Made by a program: the position numbers and the translations under genes
Source of the DNA: Novosphingobium sp. SG707
GTDB lineage: Bacteria; Pseudomonadota; Alphaproteobacteria; Sphingomonadales; Sphingomonadaceae
Direction: 5' to 3'
Length of the DNA: 64,000 bases
NCBI RefSeq assembly: GCF_012275515.1
Contig: NZ_JAAZQL010000003.1
Location: 121,236-185,235 of the forward strand
The notes under the pieces: generated by a model
Told to the model about the DNA's origin: nothing
Database searches by the model: none
The model's input: only the letters and a program-made list of their open reading frames with translations
Shown: one piece after another, positions 25,235 through 34,599 of the stretch
How positions within the stretch are numbered: the stretch's first letter is position 1
How the letters are laid out: each line of letters opens with the position of its first letter

Positions 25235-28003
25235 ATGGCCCATTCCATCCGCCGCGGCGCGAAGGCCGCCCTGCTTGTCACCAGCGCCATTATCGCCGCG
25301 CCCGCCGCCATGGCGCAGGAGGCACCCGCCTCCATCGCCAAAGAGCCAGCTTCCGCTGAAATTGTTGTCACCGGTTTCCGCGCCAGCCTCAACAGCGCGC
25401 TGGGCGTGAAAAAGGCGACCGCCGCCGCCGTCGATGTCATCAAGGCCGAGGATATTGCCGAATTCCCGGATCTCAATCTGGCCGAATCGCTGCAACGCAT
25501 TCCCGGCGTGGCCATCAACCGCGTAAACGGCGAAGGCCGCAATGTTTCGGTGCGCGGCCTTGGCGCCGATTACACCCGCGTGCGCATCAACGGCATGGAG
25601 GCCATCGGCACCACCGGCGGCACCGACAATTCGGGCGGCGTCAACCGCGGTCGCGGATTTGACTTCAACATCTTCTCCTCCGACCTGTTCAACAGCCTGG
25701 CCGTGCGCAAAAGCGCCAGCGCGGACGTGGAAGAAGGCTCGCTGGGCGCAACGGTCGATATGCAGACCGCCCGCCCGTTTGACTTCAAAAAGCCCACCGC
25801 CACTTTCTCGGCGCAGGGCAGCTATAATGACCTCTCGCGCAAGACCACGCCGCGCCTCTCCGCGCTGGTCACCAAGAGCAATGATGATCAGACCTTCGGC
25901 GTGCTGATGAGCTTCTCCTATGAAGCCCGCCGCTTGAAGGAAGAAGGCGCGAACATCACGCGCTGGACCTATGGCGGTTTCAACGGCGGCTTCAACGCGG
26001 CCTCGACCGTGCCGGGCTACAATCTGGCCCAGATCAACAGCGCGAACCTGTATCACCCCCGCATCCCCGGTCTGGTCAGCTATGACATCGACCAAAAGCG
26101 CGTGGGCGCCTCGGCCTCGATCCAGTGGCGCCCGGGCGACCGCACGCTGCTGACGCTCGACGGTCTGTTCTCCTATCTCGACGGCACCCGCGCTGAAAGC
26201 CAGTTTCAGGCGATCAGCTTCAGCCGCTCGGGCACCGGCAAGCCCCAGACGATCATTCGCAACGGCACGGTCGATGGCAATGGCAACCTGATTTCGGGCA
26301 CGTTCGACAATGTCGATCTGCGCACGCAGGCCCGCTATGACGTGCTGCGCACCACCTTCTACAACCTGACCGCCAATCTGGAACATTCGTTCTCGGACCG
26401 GCTGAAATTCACCGGCCTTGTAGGCTATTCCAAATCCGCCTTCACCAATCCGACCCAGACCACGGTGACGCTGGACGCGGCGAACACGGGCAATTTCTTC
26501 TACGATTTCTCGACCCGCTTCCCCACCATCCGACCCGGCGTGGACATCACCAATCCGGCCAATTTCGCCTTCACCAGCGGCACCTCCGAAGTCCGCATCC
26601 GCCCGCAGACGGTGGACAACGCTTTCGGCACCGCCAAGGGCGCGCTGGAGTGGAAGGCCAATGATATCCTGAAGATCAAGGCGGGCGTGGACTGGCGCCG
26701 CTTTACCTATGGCTCGACCGAACAGCGCCGCCTTTCGGGCGAAACCGTGGTCAATTCGCTCAACGCCGCCCAGATCGCGGCGGCCACCACGGTGTTCAGC
26801 GGCTTTGGTCGCGGCCTTGCGGTTCCGGCGGGCACGCCCACGGCATGGGTGGTTCCCGATCTCAACGCCTTTGCCAACCTTTATGGCATCTATTCCAACC
26901 CGACCTATGCCATCGGCGGCATTGAAAATGCGACCGCACGCGGATCCTTCATCACTGTGCGCGAGGATGACACCGGTGTCTGGGGCATGGGCGAGTTCAA
27001 CCTTGCCGACCGCGACATTCCGCTGCGCGGCGACATCGGCCTGCGCTATGTCAACACCAAGCAATTCTCGACCGGCTATGCCAGCCAGGGCGCAACCATC
27101 AATCTGGTGACGGCCAATCGTTCGTACAGCCGCCTGCTGCCCTCGGCCAATGTGGTCTATGACATCAACCGGCAATTGCTGGTCCGCTTTGGCGCGGCCA
27201 AGACGCTGGCGCGCGCCGGCATCGCCTCTCTCACGCCCGGCGGCAGCCTGTCGGTGTCAGGCGGCAGCCGCACGTTCAGCGCGGGCAACCCGGATCTGCG
27301 TCCGACCGAATCGACCAATCTGGACCTGTCGGTCGAATATTACCCTGCGCGCGGGGCGATCTATTCGGTCGCCTATTTCCAGAAGAATATCAGCAGCTTT
27401 GCCCAGACGCTCAGCACCGCTGTGCCCTTTTCCTCGCTCGGCCTGCCCGCCTCCCTGCTGACCGGCACGACCGCCAGCGCCAGCGACGTGTTCATCGCCA
27501 GCACCCCGGTCAATTCGAGCGGCGGCATGCTGCGCGGCTTTGAAGTGAACATGCAGCAGCCCTTCAGCTTCCTGCGCGGGATCGGCAAGAATTTCGGCGT
27601 TCTGGGTAACTTCACCTATGTTTCCTCGAACATCCAATATCTGACCAGCGCCGATGGCAGCACCTCGGTCACCGCGCCCTTGGTGGGCCTGTCGAAATAT
27701 GCCGCCAATGGCACGCTCTATTATGAGGACAAGAAGTTCTCGGTACGCGGCTCGGTCGCCTATCGTTCCAAATATCTGACCGCCGTGCCCGGCACCGAAG
27801 GCCAGAGCTGGAACGGCACCAACCGCACGATCAACGTCGATGCGCAGATCACCTATGCGCCGATCGAGCGGCTGAAATTCAGCCTTGAAATGATCAACCT
27901 GACCGACGCACTCAACGATCAGTATGTCGATGCGACCAACCGCCTCAACGTGCTGACCCACAGCGGCCGCCAGTTCAACCTTGGGGCCAAAGTCACTTTC
28001 TAA
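25235..28003 (+). CDS. TonB-dependent receptor (Xanthomonas/Caulobacter-type)
   Basis: A 922-residue outer-membrane receptor. The signal peptide ends near 'APAAMAQ'. A TonB-box-like 'EIVVTGFR' follows, then a plug domain with 'EFPDLNLAESLQRIPGVAIN' and 'GEGRNVSVRGLGADYTRVRI', and a 22-strand barrel ending in the typical terminal aromatic 'NLGAKVTF'. It belongs to the large subfamily common in Caulobacter and sphingomonads that imports plant-derived oligosaccharides and sugar acids. I chose the ATG at 25235, preceded by GAGGGGAT, because the upstream in-frame ATG at 25136 adds 33 non-signal residues. Energised presumably by the TonB system at 6161-8816. Confidence 0.94.
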   Translation: MAHSIRRGAKAALLVTSAIIAAPAAMAQEAPASIAKEPASAEIVVTGFRASLNSALGVKKATAAAVDVIKAEDIAEFPDLNLAESLQRIPGVAINRVNGEGRNVSVRGLGADYTRVRINGMEAIGTTGGTDNSGGVNRGRGFDFNIFSSDLFNSLAVRKSASADVEEGSLGATVDMQTARPFDFKKPTATFSAQGSYNDLSRKTTPRLSALVTKSNDDQTFGVLMSFSYEARRLKEEGANITRWTYGGFNGGFNAASTVPGYNLAQINSANLYHPRIPGLVSYDIDQKRVGASASIQWRPGDRTLLTLDGLFSYLDGTRAESQFQAISFSRSGTGKPQTIIRNGTVDGNGNLISGTFDNVDLRTQARYDVLRTTFYNLTANLEHSFSDRLKFTGLVGYSKSAFTNPTQTTVTLDAANTGNFFYDFSTRFPTIRPGVDITNPANFAFTSGTSEVRIRPQTVDNAFGTAKGALEWKANDILKIKAGVDWRRFTYGSTEQRRLSGETVVNSLNAAQIAAATTVFSGFGRGLAVPAGTPTAWVVPDLNAFANLYGIYSNPTYAIGGIENATARGSFITVREDDTGVWGMGEFNLADRDIPLRGDIGLRYVNTKQFSTGYASQGATINLVTANRSYSRLLPSANVVYDINRQLLVRFGAAKTLARAGIASLTPGGSLSVSGGSRTFSAGNPDLRPTESTNLDLSVEYYPARGAIYSVAYFQKNISSFAQTLSTAVPFSSLGLPASLLTGTTASASDVFIASTPVNSSGGMLRGFEVNMQQPFSFLRGIGKNFGVLGNFTYVSSNIQYLTSADGSTSVTAPLVGLSKYAANGTLYYEDKKFSVRGSVAYRSKYLTAVPGTEGQSWNGTNRTINVDAQITYAPIERLKFSLEMINLTDALNDQYVDATNRLNVLTHSGRQFNLGAKVTF

Positions 28004-28040
28004 GGGCAGCAGCGCCCTTTCAAGGCAGACCCCACCCCAT

Positions 28041-28086
28041 CCCCGCGTCCGGCACTCCCAACACTCCCGCCGGACGCGGGGATTTT
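28041..28086 (+). terminator. Terminator of the TonB-dependent receptor gene
   Basis: A perfect 13-bp stem, CCCCGCGTCCGGC at 28041-28053 with GCCGGACGCGGGG at 28069-28081, is followed by ATTTTC. It lies 38 nt past the receptor stop codon. Confidence 0.8.
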
Positions 28087-28249
28087 CATGGGACAGGACC
28101 GAGACAGATCATCGACGTGGCCGCGCCCGAGCATGTCGATGCCGTCTGGGCAGCCTGTACACCGGCCTTTTTTCAGGCGCTTATATTACCAAAGTCCTGC
28201 GTAGTTTCCACCAGCCCTCCCTTGGCCATGAGGAAACCTTCCACGCCTT

Positions 28250-30049
28250 ATGATAGGTATGAGGAAGGATGTGCGATCGATGGCATGGAGCGATAGGCTG
28301 CTCGGACGGGAGCGTGGGCTCAACAGTATCCCCTGGCGGTTTGCGCTCATGGCGCTTGTCACCTCGGCGGTGGTGGTGCTGGTGGCGCGCCTATGGCTGA
28401 CCGGGCCGTGGACCGCAGGCTCGGCAGCAAGAATGGCCGCCCTGCTCGCGCTGCCCGCGGTGGTCAGCTATCTGGCGGCGCGCAAGCTGGCCGGGATGAT
28501 CCGCACCCTGCGCGACAACACGCAGGCGATCGTCGAGGGCGATTTTTCGCGCCCCATCGACATTGACTGCGCCTGCGAGGTCGGCGGTCTTGCCGACAGT
28601 TTCCGCGCGATGGTGGCGCGGCTCAACAACAATATGCTGCGCATGAATGTGCTGGCCTATACCGATCCGATCACCGGCCTGCCCAATCGCACGGTCATCA
28701 CCCATATCCTCTCGCTGGCGCAGAAAAACAGGAACGAACCCTGCGCCGGGGCAATGATTTTCATCGATCTGGACGGGTTCAAACGTGTCAATGACACGCT
28801 GGGCCATGATGCGGGCGACGAATTGCTGCGTCAGGTGGCAGCGCGGATTATTGTGCGGGGCATGGGGCTGGCGCTCGAAGAGCTGGAGACCTGCACCAAT
28901 TCCTTTGGCGAATTGTGCGAAACCTGCCCCACGCGGCCGGTTTTCGCCCGGTTTGCCGGGGATGAATTCGTGCTGCTGCTGCCCGGCCATCATGACAATG
29001 CCGTGCTCGACATGGTGGCGCGCTCTATCCATGCGGCGCTGGCCGAATGCTTTACCGTGTTCAACAATGAGGTCTTTATCGGCGCCAGCATGGGCATCGC
29101 GCGTATGCCCCAGGATGCCGACACGCCCGAACAGATGCTGGCCTATGCCGATATCGCCATGTACCGGGCCAAGGAAGGCGGCAAGAACACCCATGTTTTC
29201 TTCGACTCCTCGCTCAAGGGCAAGGTCGAGGAACGCGCGCTGATCGAGCGCGAATTGCATCATGCCATCGAGCATGACCGGCTCGAACTGCATTATCAGC
29301 CCAAATTCGACGCCGAAACGCTGGGCATCACCGGGGTCGAGGCGCTGGCGCGCTGGAATTGTCCGGGGCTGGGGCCGGTGTCGCCGGAAGTCTTTGTCAA
29401 TATTGCCGAACAATGCGGGCTGATGGTGCCGCTGGGCCATTCGATCCTGCGCAGCGCCATGCGTCAGGCGCGGCAATGGCTGGATGCGGGGCGGCCGGTG
29501 CCGATTGCGGTCAATGTTTCGCCGGTGCAGTTCGAGCGGCCCGGCTTTGTCGAAACCGTGCTGACCATGCTCGATCATTTTGGCCTGCCGCCGCAATGGC
29601 TCGAACTGGAAATCACCGAGAGCATCGCCATGGCCGATTTCGCCCGCACGCGCGAAAGGGTCGATGCGCTGCGCAAGGTGGGCGTTTCGATTTCGATCGA
29701 CGATTTCGGGATCGGCTATTCCAATCTCTCGCAACTGGCGCGGCTGGAATATGACGCGCTCAAGATCGACCGCTCGCTGGTGGGCAGCATCGGCGAACAT
29801 GGCAAGACCGAATCCATGCTGGCCGCGATCATCACCGTGTCCAAGGTGCTGGGCCACAAGGTCATCGCCGAGGGGATCGAAAGCGCCCAGCAGATGGCCT
29901 ATCTGAAAGGGCGCGGCTGCCGCGAGTTTCAGGGCTTCTATCTGGCCCGCCCGATGCCTGCGGATGAACTGGCCGCATGGCTGGACCAGCGCGGGCACAG
30001 CACGGTCCATGCCATGCGCGAAAGGGCGTTTGAACGACTCAGAGCTTAA
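28250..30049 (+). CDS. Membrane-bound GGDEF/EAL c-di-GMP protein with cysteine insertion
   Basis: A 599-residue protein with two N-terminal membrane helices (about 30-50 and 60-78), a HAMP-like linker (about 79-130), a GGDEF domain (about 130-320) and an EAL domain (about 325-585). The GGDEF signature is AGDEF at 236-240, a variant often still active, with no RxxD inhibitory site. The EAL domain keeps EAL (364-366), Asn422, Glu455, Asp484-Asp485 and Lys505, so it probably hydrolyses c-di-GMP. Unusually, about 20 residues with Cys215, Cys223 and Cys226 are inserted just before AGDEF, and Cys107/Cys109 lie in the linker. Net activity is not predictable from sequence. Confidence 0.93.
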   Translation: MIGMRKDVRSMAWSDRLLGRERGLNSIPWRFALMALVTSAVVVLVARLWLTGPWTAGSAARMAALLALPAVVSYLAARKLAGMIRTLRDNTQAIVEGDFSRPIDIDCACEVGGLADSFRAMVARLNNNMLRMNVLAYTDPITGLPNRTVITHILSLAQKNRNEPCAGAMIFIDLDGFKRVNDTLGHDAGDELLRQVAARIIVRGMGLALEELETCTNSFGELCETCPTRPVFARFAGDEFVLLLPGHHDNAVLDMVARSIHAALAECFTVFNNEVFIGASMGIARMPQDADTPEQMLAYADIAMYRAKEGGKNTHVFFDSSLKGKVEERALIERELHHAIEHDRLELHYQPKFDAETLGITGVEALARWNCPGLGPVSPEVFVNIAEQCGLMVPLGHSILRSAMRQARQWLDAGRPVPIAVNVSPVQFERPGFVETVLTMLDHFGLPPQWLELEITESIAMADFARTRERVDALRKVGVSISIDDFGIGYSNLSQLARLEYDALKIDRSLVGSIGEHGKTESMLAAIITVSKVLGHKVIAEGIESAQQMAYLKGRGCREFQGFYLARPMPADELAAWLDQRGHSTVHAMRERAFERLRA

Positions 30050-30058
30050 CGGGCAGGC

Positions 30059-30640
30059 TTAATCGAGAACCTTGTGCCAATATTGCAGCGGCTTGGGGCT
30101 TTCCTGCGCCTCGCCGTGCTCTTTCCACGCCAGATGGGTGATAAAATCGGGGATCGGCGCATAGCCGCGCGCGCGCCAGAAACCATCAAGCGGGCGATAG
30201 TCGCCCGGCCGCGCGGGATGGTCGTCGGGGCGGATCACGGCGGCAAAACAGGCCGCATCGGCGCCGCACCGCCGCGCCTGCGCCTCGCGGTGGTCGAAAA
30301 AGGCGTGGCCCGCCCCGCGCCCGCGATAGGCGGGCAACAGCACGCTTTCGCCAAAATAGAACAGGCGCGATGTGTCCATGCCCCGCGCCGCAAAGGGCGC
30401 GCGAAATTCGGGCTTTTGCGCCGCCATCGGGCTGGCCGTGGCCGCGCCGACGATCCGGTCGCCCTCTATTGCCGCCACCAGCACGGCATCGCGCGCGCTC
30501 AGGAATTCGCGCAGATAGTCGGCCTCATAATCCGCGTTGCCGTCATAGAGATAGGGCCATGCGGCAAAGACCGCGATGCGCAAAGCCGCCAGATCGCCCA
30601 TGGCCGCGCCGATCTCATCCCCCGTCAACGGGCGGATCAC
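30059..30640 (-). CDS. GNAT-family acetyltransferase
   Basis: About 193 residues from the GTG at 30640. I chose this start because an AAAGGA ribosome-binding site, overlapping the stop codon of the upstream GGDEF gene, sits 7 nt before it. The residue at the 5' codon proposed by a longer frame is GTA and cannot start. Conserved GNAT features include 'VAAIEGDRIVGAATA' and the acetyl-CoA loop 'LLPAYRGRGAGHAFFDHREA'. Substrate is unknown. It is cytosolic and coupled to the upstream diguanylate cyclase gene. It converges on the GGDEF/EAL gene with a 9-nt gap. Confidence 0.88.
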   Translation of the reverse strand: MIRPLTGDEIGAAMGDLAALRIAVFAAWPYLYDGNADYEADYLREFLSARDAVLVAAIEGDRIVGAATASPMAAQKPEFRAPFAARGMDTSRLFYFGESVLLPAYRGRGAGHAFFDHREAQARRCGADAACFAAVIRPDDHPARPGDYRPLDGFWRARGYAPIPDFITHLAWKEHGEAQESPKPLQYWHKVLD

Positions 30641-30651
30641 CAGCGCGTCCT

Positions 30652-32079
30652 TTACCCCGCCACGCGCAGCACCTGCCGCTCCACCTTGTCCGACCATTCC
30701 ACCTCGCATGTGCCGCGCTCCTTGCGCTTGGCACTGTAGAGCGCGCGGTCGGCGCGTTGCAACAGATCGTGGCGGCAATCATCGGCCCCGCGCAGTTCGA
30801 CCACCCCGATCGTGGCCGAAACCATCAGCGGGTCCTTGCCCCGCCCGACCGGGAAACGCAGCACCCGCAGCAGATTTTCCGCCACGCGGGGCAATTGGGC
30901 GATCATCGCCTGATCGGTGATGACCAGCGCGAATTCATCGCCTCCCAGCCGCGCCGCCAGACTGCCCCCCAGCCATGGCGAGCGCAGCTCTGTGGCCACC
31001 TTGCGCAGGATATCGTCGCCCGCGCCATGGCCGAACGTGTCATTCACCTGCTTGAAATTGTCCAGATCGATCAGCATCAGCGCCATGCGCTCGCCGCGCT
31101 GCTGGGCGCGCTCCACGCATTCGTCGACATGGGTGACAAAGGCATGGCGGCTGGCCACATGAGTCACTTCGTCGGTGTTGGCGCGGCGGTCCAGCTCGAC
31201 AAACAATTCGTGCCGCTCGGTCACATCGTGAAACACGCCGATCAGCCCGATGACGCGCCCGTTTTCCAGCTCGGGCTCGCCGATCGCGCGGACCCTTTTG
31301 CACACGCCGCGCGCCGAAACCAGATCGACCTCGACATCATAGGCCGCGCCGGTGTTGATCGCCTGCTCGATCAGGGCGGTGATCCGCTCGCGTTCGGCCG
31401 GCGGATAATAGGACAGCGCATCGTCCACCGCCATCCCCTCGCCGGGAGGCAGGTCGTGGATATCATAAACGCCTTCGGACCATGTCACGGTCTGCAGCCG
31501 AGCATCGAGCCGCCACGAACCCATCGAGGCCATCAGTTCGGCCTGACGGAACTGGCGCTGCAGGCGCTGCTGGTCGGCATAAAGGCGGTTGATGCGCGCG
31601 GCATCCTGCGCCATCGCCATGCTGGACACCATGGATTGCAGGATCGCCTCCACCCCGCACGCCAGACTGGACAGGCGCGCCAGGTCGGCGGGCGAAAATT
31701 CGCGCGGCACCGTGTCGATCAGGCAAAAGGCGCCGATGCCGGTGACATTCTCGCCCGGCCGCGCCCGCACGCGCAGCGGCACGCCCGCATAAAAGCGGAT
31801 GCCCGGCGCGCCGCAGACCAGCCCGTTGAAGCAAAAACGCGAGTCCAGTTCGGCATCGGGCACCACCATCGGGGCGTCCTGCGCAACGGCATGGCGGCAA
31901 AAGGACTGCTCGATGGGCGTGCCTTCGGCATCCAGCCCGTGGCGGCCGACAAAGACCTGTCGATCACCGTCGAGCAGGCTGACCAGCGCGATGGGCACCT
32001 CGAACATGTCGGCCGCAATCGCGGCCAGTTGCGAAAGCGCCCCGTTGCGCGATTCGATCAATTGGCGAAGAAACGGCAT
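30652..32079 (-). CDS. GAF-PAS-GGDEF diguanylate cyclase
   Basis: A 475-residue soluble signalling protein: GAF domain (about 10-150, with 'PIALVSLLDGDRQVFVGRHG'), coiled linker (150-180), PAS domain (about 185-295, ending in the PAC motif 'VIGLIGVFHDVTERHE') and GGDEF domain (about 305-465). The active-site signature LGGDEF and the upstream 'MLIDLDNFKQVNDTFGHGAGDDIL' are intact, so it should make c-di-GMP. No EAL domain and no RxxD I-site are evident. It faces the bifunctional GGDEF/EAL gene at 28250 across the small GNAT gene, giving a compact c-di-GMP locus. The sensed signal is unknown. Confidence 0.94.
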   Translation of the reverse strand: MPFLRQLIESRNGALSQLAAIAADMFEVPIALVSLLDGDRQVFVGRHGLDAEGTPIEQSFCRHAVAQDAPMVVPDAELDSRFCFNGLVCGAPGIRFYAGVPLRVRARPGENVTGIGAFCLIDTVPREFSPADLARLSSLACGVEAILQSMVSSMAMAQDAARINRLYADQQRLQRQFRQAELMASMGSWRLDARLQTVTWSEGVYDIHDLPPGEGMAVDDALSYYPPAERERITALIEQAINTGAAYDVEVDLVSARGVCKRVRAIGEPELENGRVIGLIGVFHDVTERHELFVELDRRANTDEVTHVASRHAFVTHVDECVERAQQRGERMALMLIDLDNFKQVNDTFGHGAGDDILRKVATELRSPWLGGSLAARLGGDEFALVITDQAMIAQLPRVAENLLRVLRFPVGRGKDPLMVSATIGVVELRGADDCRHDLLQRADRALYSAKRKERGTCEVEWSDKVERQVLRVAG

Positions 32080-32310
32080 GATGGCCCCCTCCCAAGGGTA
32101 TGATCGATGTTTAGGGGGATCTTGCCTAAAATGACGTAAACAAACGGTTGCGTAAAGGCTTTTCGCTTTGCCCTTTGGTGCGCTGAAAACGTCTGCGCCG
32201 CGCCGAAAAAAGGCTGCCAGGTCTTGATTTTACCGCGCCCGCGCGCCAGCGAGGCCCAGCCGGTCCGCCTGCGCCCGCAGGCGATGAAACCGGCACTCTG
32301 GGATAGATTC

Positions 32311-33240
32311 ATGCTTGCGATTCTTGGCATCACCCTGCCGATCTTTGCGCTCATTCTGGCTGGATGGGGCGCGCGGCGCATCGGCGTGATGGGCCCGATG
32401 GCCAGCGGCGAGATCAACCGCTATGTCGTCAATCTCGCGCTGCCCGCGCTGTTGTTCGATATCGTGGCCAATGCCAAAATCGCGACCATCTGGCAGCCCG
32501 CCTTCATGGCGGTCTTTGCGCTGGGCGGGGCGGCGGTCTTTGCCCTCGCGCTGGGGGTGAGCATGAGCCGGGGGCGGCCGCTGGCCGATGCGGCGATCGA
32601 CGGGCTGAACGCGGGCTATGCCAACACCGGCTTCATCGGCTTTCCGCTGCTGCTGGCGGTGCTGGGGCCGTCCTCGCTGGCGCCCACGCTGATCGCCTCG
32701 ATCCTGACGGTCTGCGTGCTGTTTGCGCTGGCGCTGGTGCTGCTGGAAATCGGGCTTCAGGCGCAGGCCCATCCGCTGCATATGGCGCGCAAGGTCGCGC
32801 TCTCGCTGGCGCGCAACCCCTTGCTGGTGGCGCCAGCGCTGGGGGTGGTCGTTCTGGTGTCGGGCTTTGGCGTGCCTGTGCCGGTCAATGCTTTTCTCAA
32901 ACTGCTGGGCGGCTCGGCCTCGCCCTGCGCGCTGGTGGGCCTTGGCCTGTTTCTGGCCGAAAAGCGCGAGGAATCCGCCCCATTGAGCGCCATCGGCGCG
33001 CTCACCCTGGCCAAGCTGATCCTGCATCCCGCGCTGACATGGTTTCTGGCGACCGAGGTGTTCCACCTTACCCCCGGCCTGACCCATGCCGCCGTTCTGC
33101 TGGCCGCCCTGCCGACGGGCACCGGCCCCTTCATGGTCGCCGAATATTACCGCCGCGAAGCCGCCCTGACCTCAGCCACGATTCTGGTCACCACCATCGC
33201 CTCGCTGGGCTCGCTGATGGTGTGGATGGCGGTGATGTGA
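32311..33240 (+). CDS. AEC-family transporter (auxin efflux carrier type)
   Basis: About 309 residues from the ATG at 32311, with an in-frame ATG at 32284 also possible. Around ten membrane helices alternate with short loops, the AEC/BART layout with 'LGITLPIFALILAGWGARR' at the start, a helix-breaking 'ANTGFIGFPLLLAVLG' and 'PTGTGPFMVAEYY' near the end. Family members export or take up small organic acids such as malonate and malate. Its stop codon lies 2 nt before the left attachment site of the island, so the neighbour on its 3' side was originally the tRNA-Gly region. Confidence 0.88.
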   Translation: MLAILGITLPIFALILAGWGARRIGVMGPMASGEINRYVVNLALPALLFDIVANAKIATIWQPAFMAVFALGGAAVFALALGVSMSRGRPLADAAIDGLNAGYANTGFIGFPLLLAVLGPSSLAPTLIASILTVCVLFALALVLLEIGLQAQAHPLHMARKVALSLARNPLLVAPALGVVVLVSGFGVPVPVNAFLKLLGGSASPCALVGLGLFLAEKREESAPLSAIGALTLAKLILHPALTWFLATEVFHLTPGLTHAAVLLAALPTGTGPFMVAEYYRREAALTSATILVTTIASLGSLMVWMAVM

Positions 33241-33242
33241 GG

Positions 33243-33266
33243 TTGGAGCCGGTAGCGGGAATCGAA
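33243..33266. repeat. Left attachment site of the island (copy of tRNA-Gly 3' end)
   Basis: These 24 bases match 40080-40103 at 23 of 24 positions. The mismatch is C at 33250 against G at 40087. The right copy covers the 3' end, acceptor stem and T-arm of an intact tRNA-Gly gene, so this left copy is the duplicate created by site-specific integration. The sequence downstream becomes strongly AT-rich. Confidence 0.9.
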
Positions 33267-33655
33267 ATTAAAAATTATACATTTGATATATAATAAATAA
33301 TTCTATTTTTAAATTATCAAAAGCCCCATAATTAGCCCCAATCCATTTTCGCAACTAGGGTTCGAAGCATAAATACGGAATCTTTTCCGTTCTTAAGCAC
33401 TGATGACCCCATAGCATTACATGAGACATCCGGCAACAATTTGCGCCCAGCGATTGCGGTTCATTCAGAGTCAAATCCCGGCCCGGCACCTTCCGTTGAG
33501 CAATGAGAGTATGTGGACATCCTACCGATCAAAAATCACAGGAGCACGCCATTCACTGCCTGCCGGATCGGATTTCTTCTCATAGCGCCCGCGGAGGCTT
33601 CCTATTGCTGACCGAGCTGACTGCAGGAGCTGGGTTCAAACTTGATGCCACCTGT
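33267..33655. other. AT-rich island left end with integrase arm-like motifs
   Basis: No gene is evident. From 33267 to about 33420 the sequence is far richer in A and T than the rest of the window, which suggests a foreign origin. AAGCCCCA at 33321-33328 and TTAGCCCCA at 33332-33340 repeat a motif found again at the other end of the island near the integrase gene. The remainder to 33655 shows nothing recognisable. Confidence 0.65.
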
Positions 33656-34012
33656 TCACCCTCGCCCCATACAGGCAATGGGCTGAAAGCATCCAAGGAT
33701 AAGCCGCCTTGCATCAAATGGCGGATCGCCGGCTGTGTCCATTCGCGGATCGTGGTGCATCCTTTCCTCAGCGGCCTGAAAGAAGGCTTTGTCGGGCCAT
33801 ATCTGCCATGTGAAGACAATCTTCTCGCCTTCTTTGGCCGCAACGGCCTTACGGAAATCGGTGTGCTCGCCGTCCGGGACGAAATCCTCCCAGCATTCGA
33901 CGATTTCAAGGCAGCCATATTCCTTGAAGAAAGCCGCCCCGTTCTCAGCCCATCGGCGATAGGCGTCGATCTGACCTTCCGACACGGGGATCACGAGACC
34001 GCAAACATACAT
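33656..34012 (-). CDS. DUF1428-family protein
   Basis: A 118-residue protein matching the DUF1428 family. It opens with MYVCGLVIPVSEG, followed by 'FFKEYGCLEIVECWEDFVPD', 'TDFRKAVAAKEGEKIVFTWQ' and 'WPDKAFFQAAEERM', and ends with a DARRLILGCFQPI block. These are ferredoxin-like small proteins of the dimeric alpha/beta-barrel type with no settled biochemical role. It is the leftmost island gene. The final few residues (ACMGRG) are longer than usual. It may be passenger cargo unrelated to defence. Confidence 0.87.
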   Translation of the reverse strand: MYVCGLVIPVSEGQIDAYRRWAENGAAFFKEYGCLEIVECWEDFVPDGEHTDFRKAVAAKEGEKIVFTWQIWPDKAFFQAAEERMHHDPRMDTAGDPPFDARRLILGCFQPIACMGRG

Positions 34013-34599
34013 GCCTTGTCCCTTCTCAAATCACAGGGCGCGCGCTTCGATCGAATTTCGAAACTCGCGCAAATTTGGCTTGCCCCCACAGCTGCCGAGC
34101 TGTCACAATAATGGGGCTCAGGCGAATTCGGAAAGATTGAGGGATCAGAACTCATCGCGTTCGACAACAACAATTTCACAATTCCCGTCCCCAAGTCAGA
34201 TGTTCCAGGATCAGCGGCGCTTCGAGCTCAATGGCCATCTGACTTCTATGCTGCTCCGCCCATCACGGGCTGGCCGGCAGGCTTGCTTCAGCCACCTCAA
34301 TCCACACTAAAGCCCTTTTACCCATAGACCAGGGCGAGCCTCACCGCGGGTCGTACTTGTAAGACTTTCGTACGCCTGCCGGCGCCCGAAACCCTTCGAC
34401 GAAGCCGTCGTCCCTGATGGCTTCTGCCAACGACAGCTTCCGTCAGAACCAGACATGCATCCGGCGCTCGCGGGATGGCGCGACGGAGATCGTACGAGGC
34501 GTCTCTTAGCGGCCGCCGTCCTTTCGCGCAGCCTCCCGGGAAGCAACTCGGGCACGAAGGTATCATTGACCCGCGAACCCGCATTGCCTGCTCCCTCAG
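34013..34599. other. 587-nt stretch with no intact gene, possible gene remnants
   Basis: No complete gene is seen. On the minus strand around 34340-34440 a 30-residue frame reads 'SLAEAIRDDGFVEGFRAPAG' and ends at a TGA, with a stop codon just upstream. This looks like a degraded C-terminal fragment of a gene I cannot name. Otherwise the region is uninformative. Confidence 0.5.

Noticed and set aside
28087..28249. Possible gene remnant reading IDVAAPEHVDAVWAA between the receptor and the GGDEF/EAL gene
   Set aside because: Protein-like for a short run only, with no start or family match. Not enough to call a pseudogene.
33503..34111. A plus-strand open frame across the DUF1428 gene
   Set aside because: The minus-strand DUF1428 match is clear and the plus-strand frame has no recognisable content.
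34340..34440. A 30-residue minus-strand frame ending RKSYKYDPR as a real small gene
   Set aside because: It has an upstream in-frame stop with no start codon or ribosome site. Listed only as a possible remnant.
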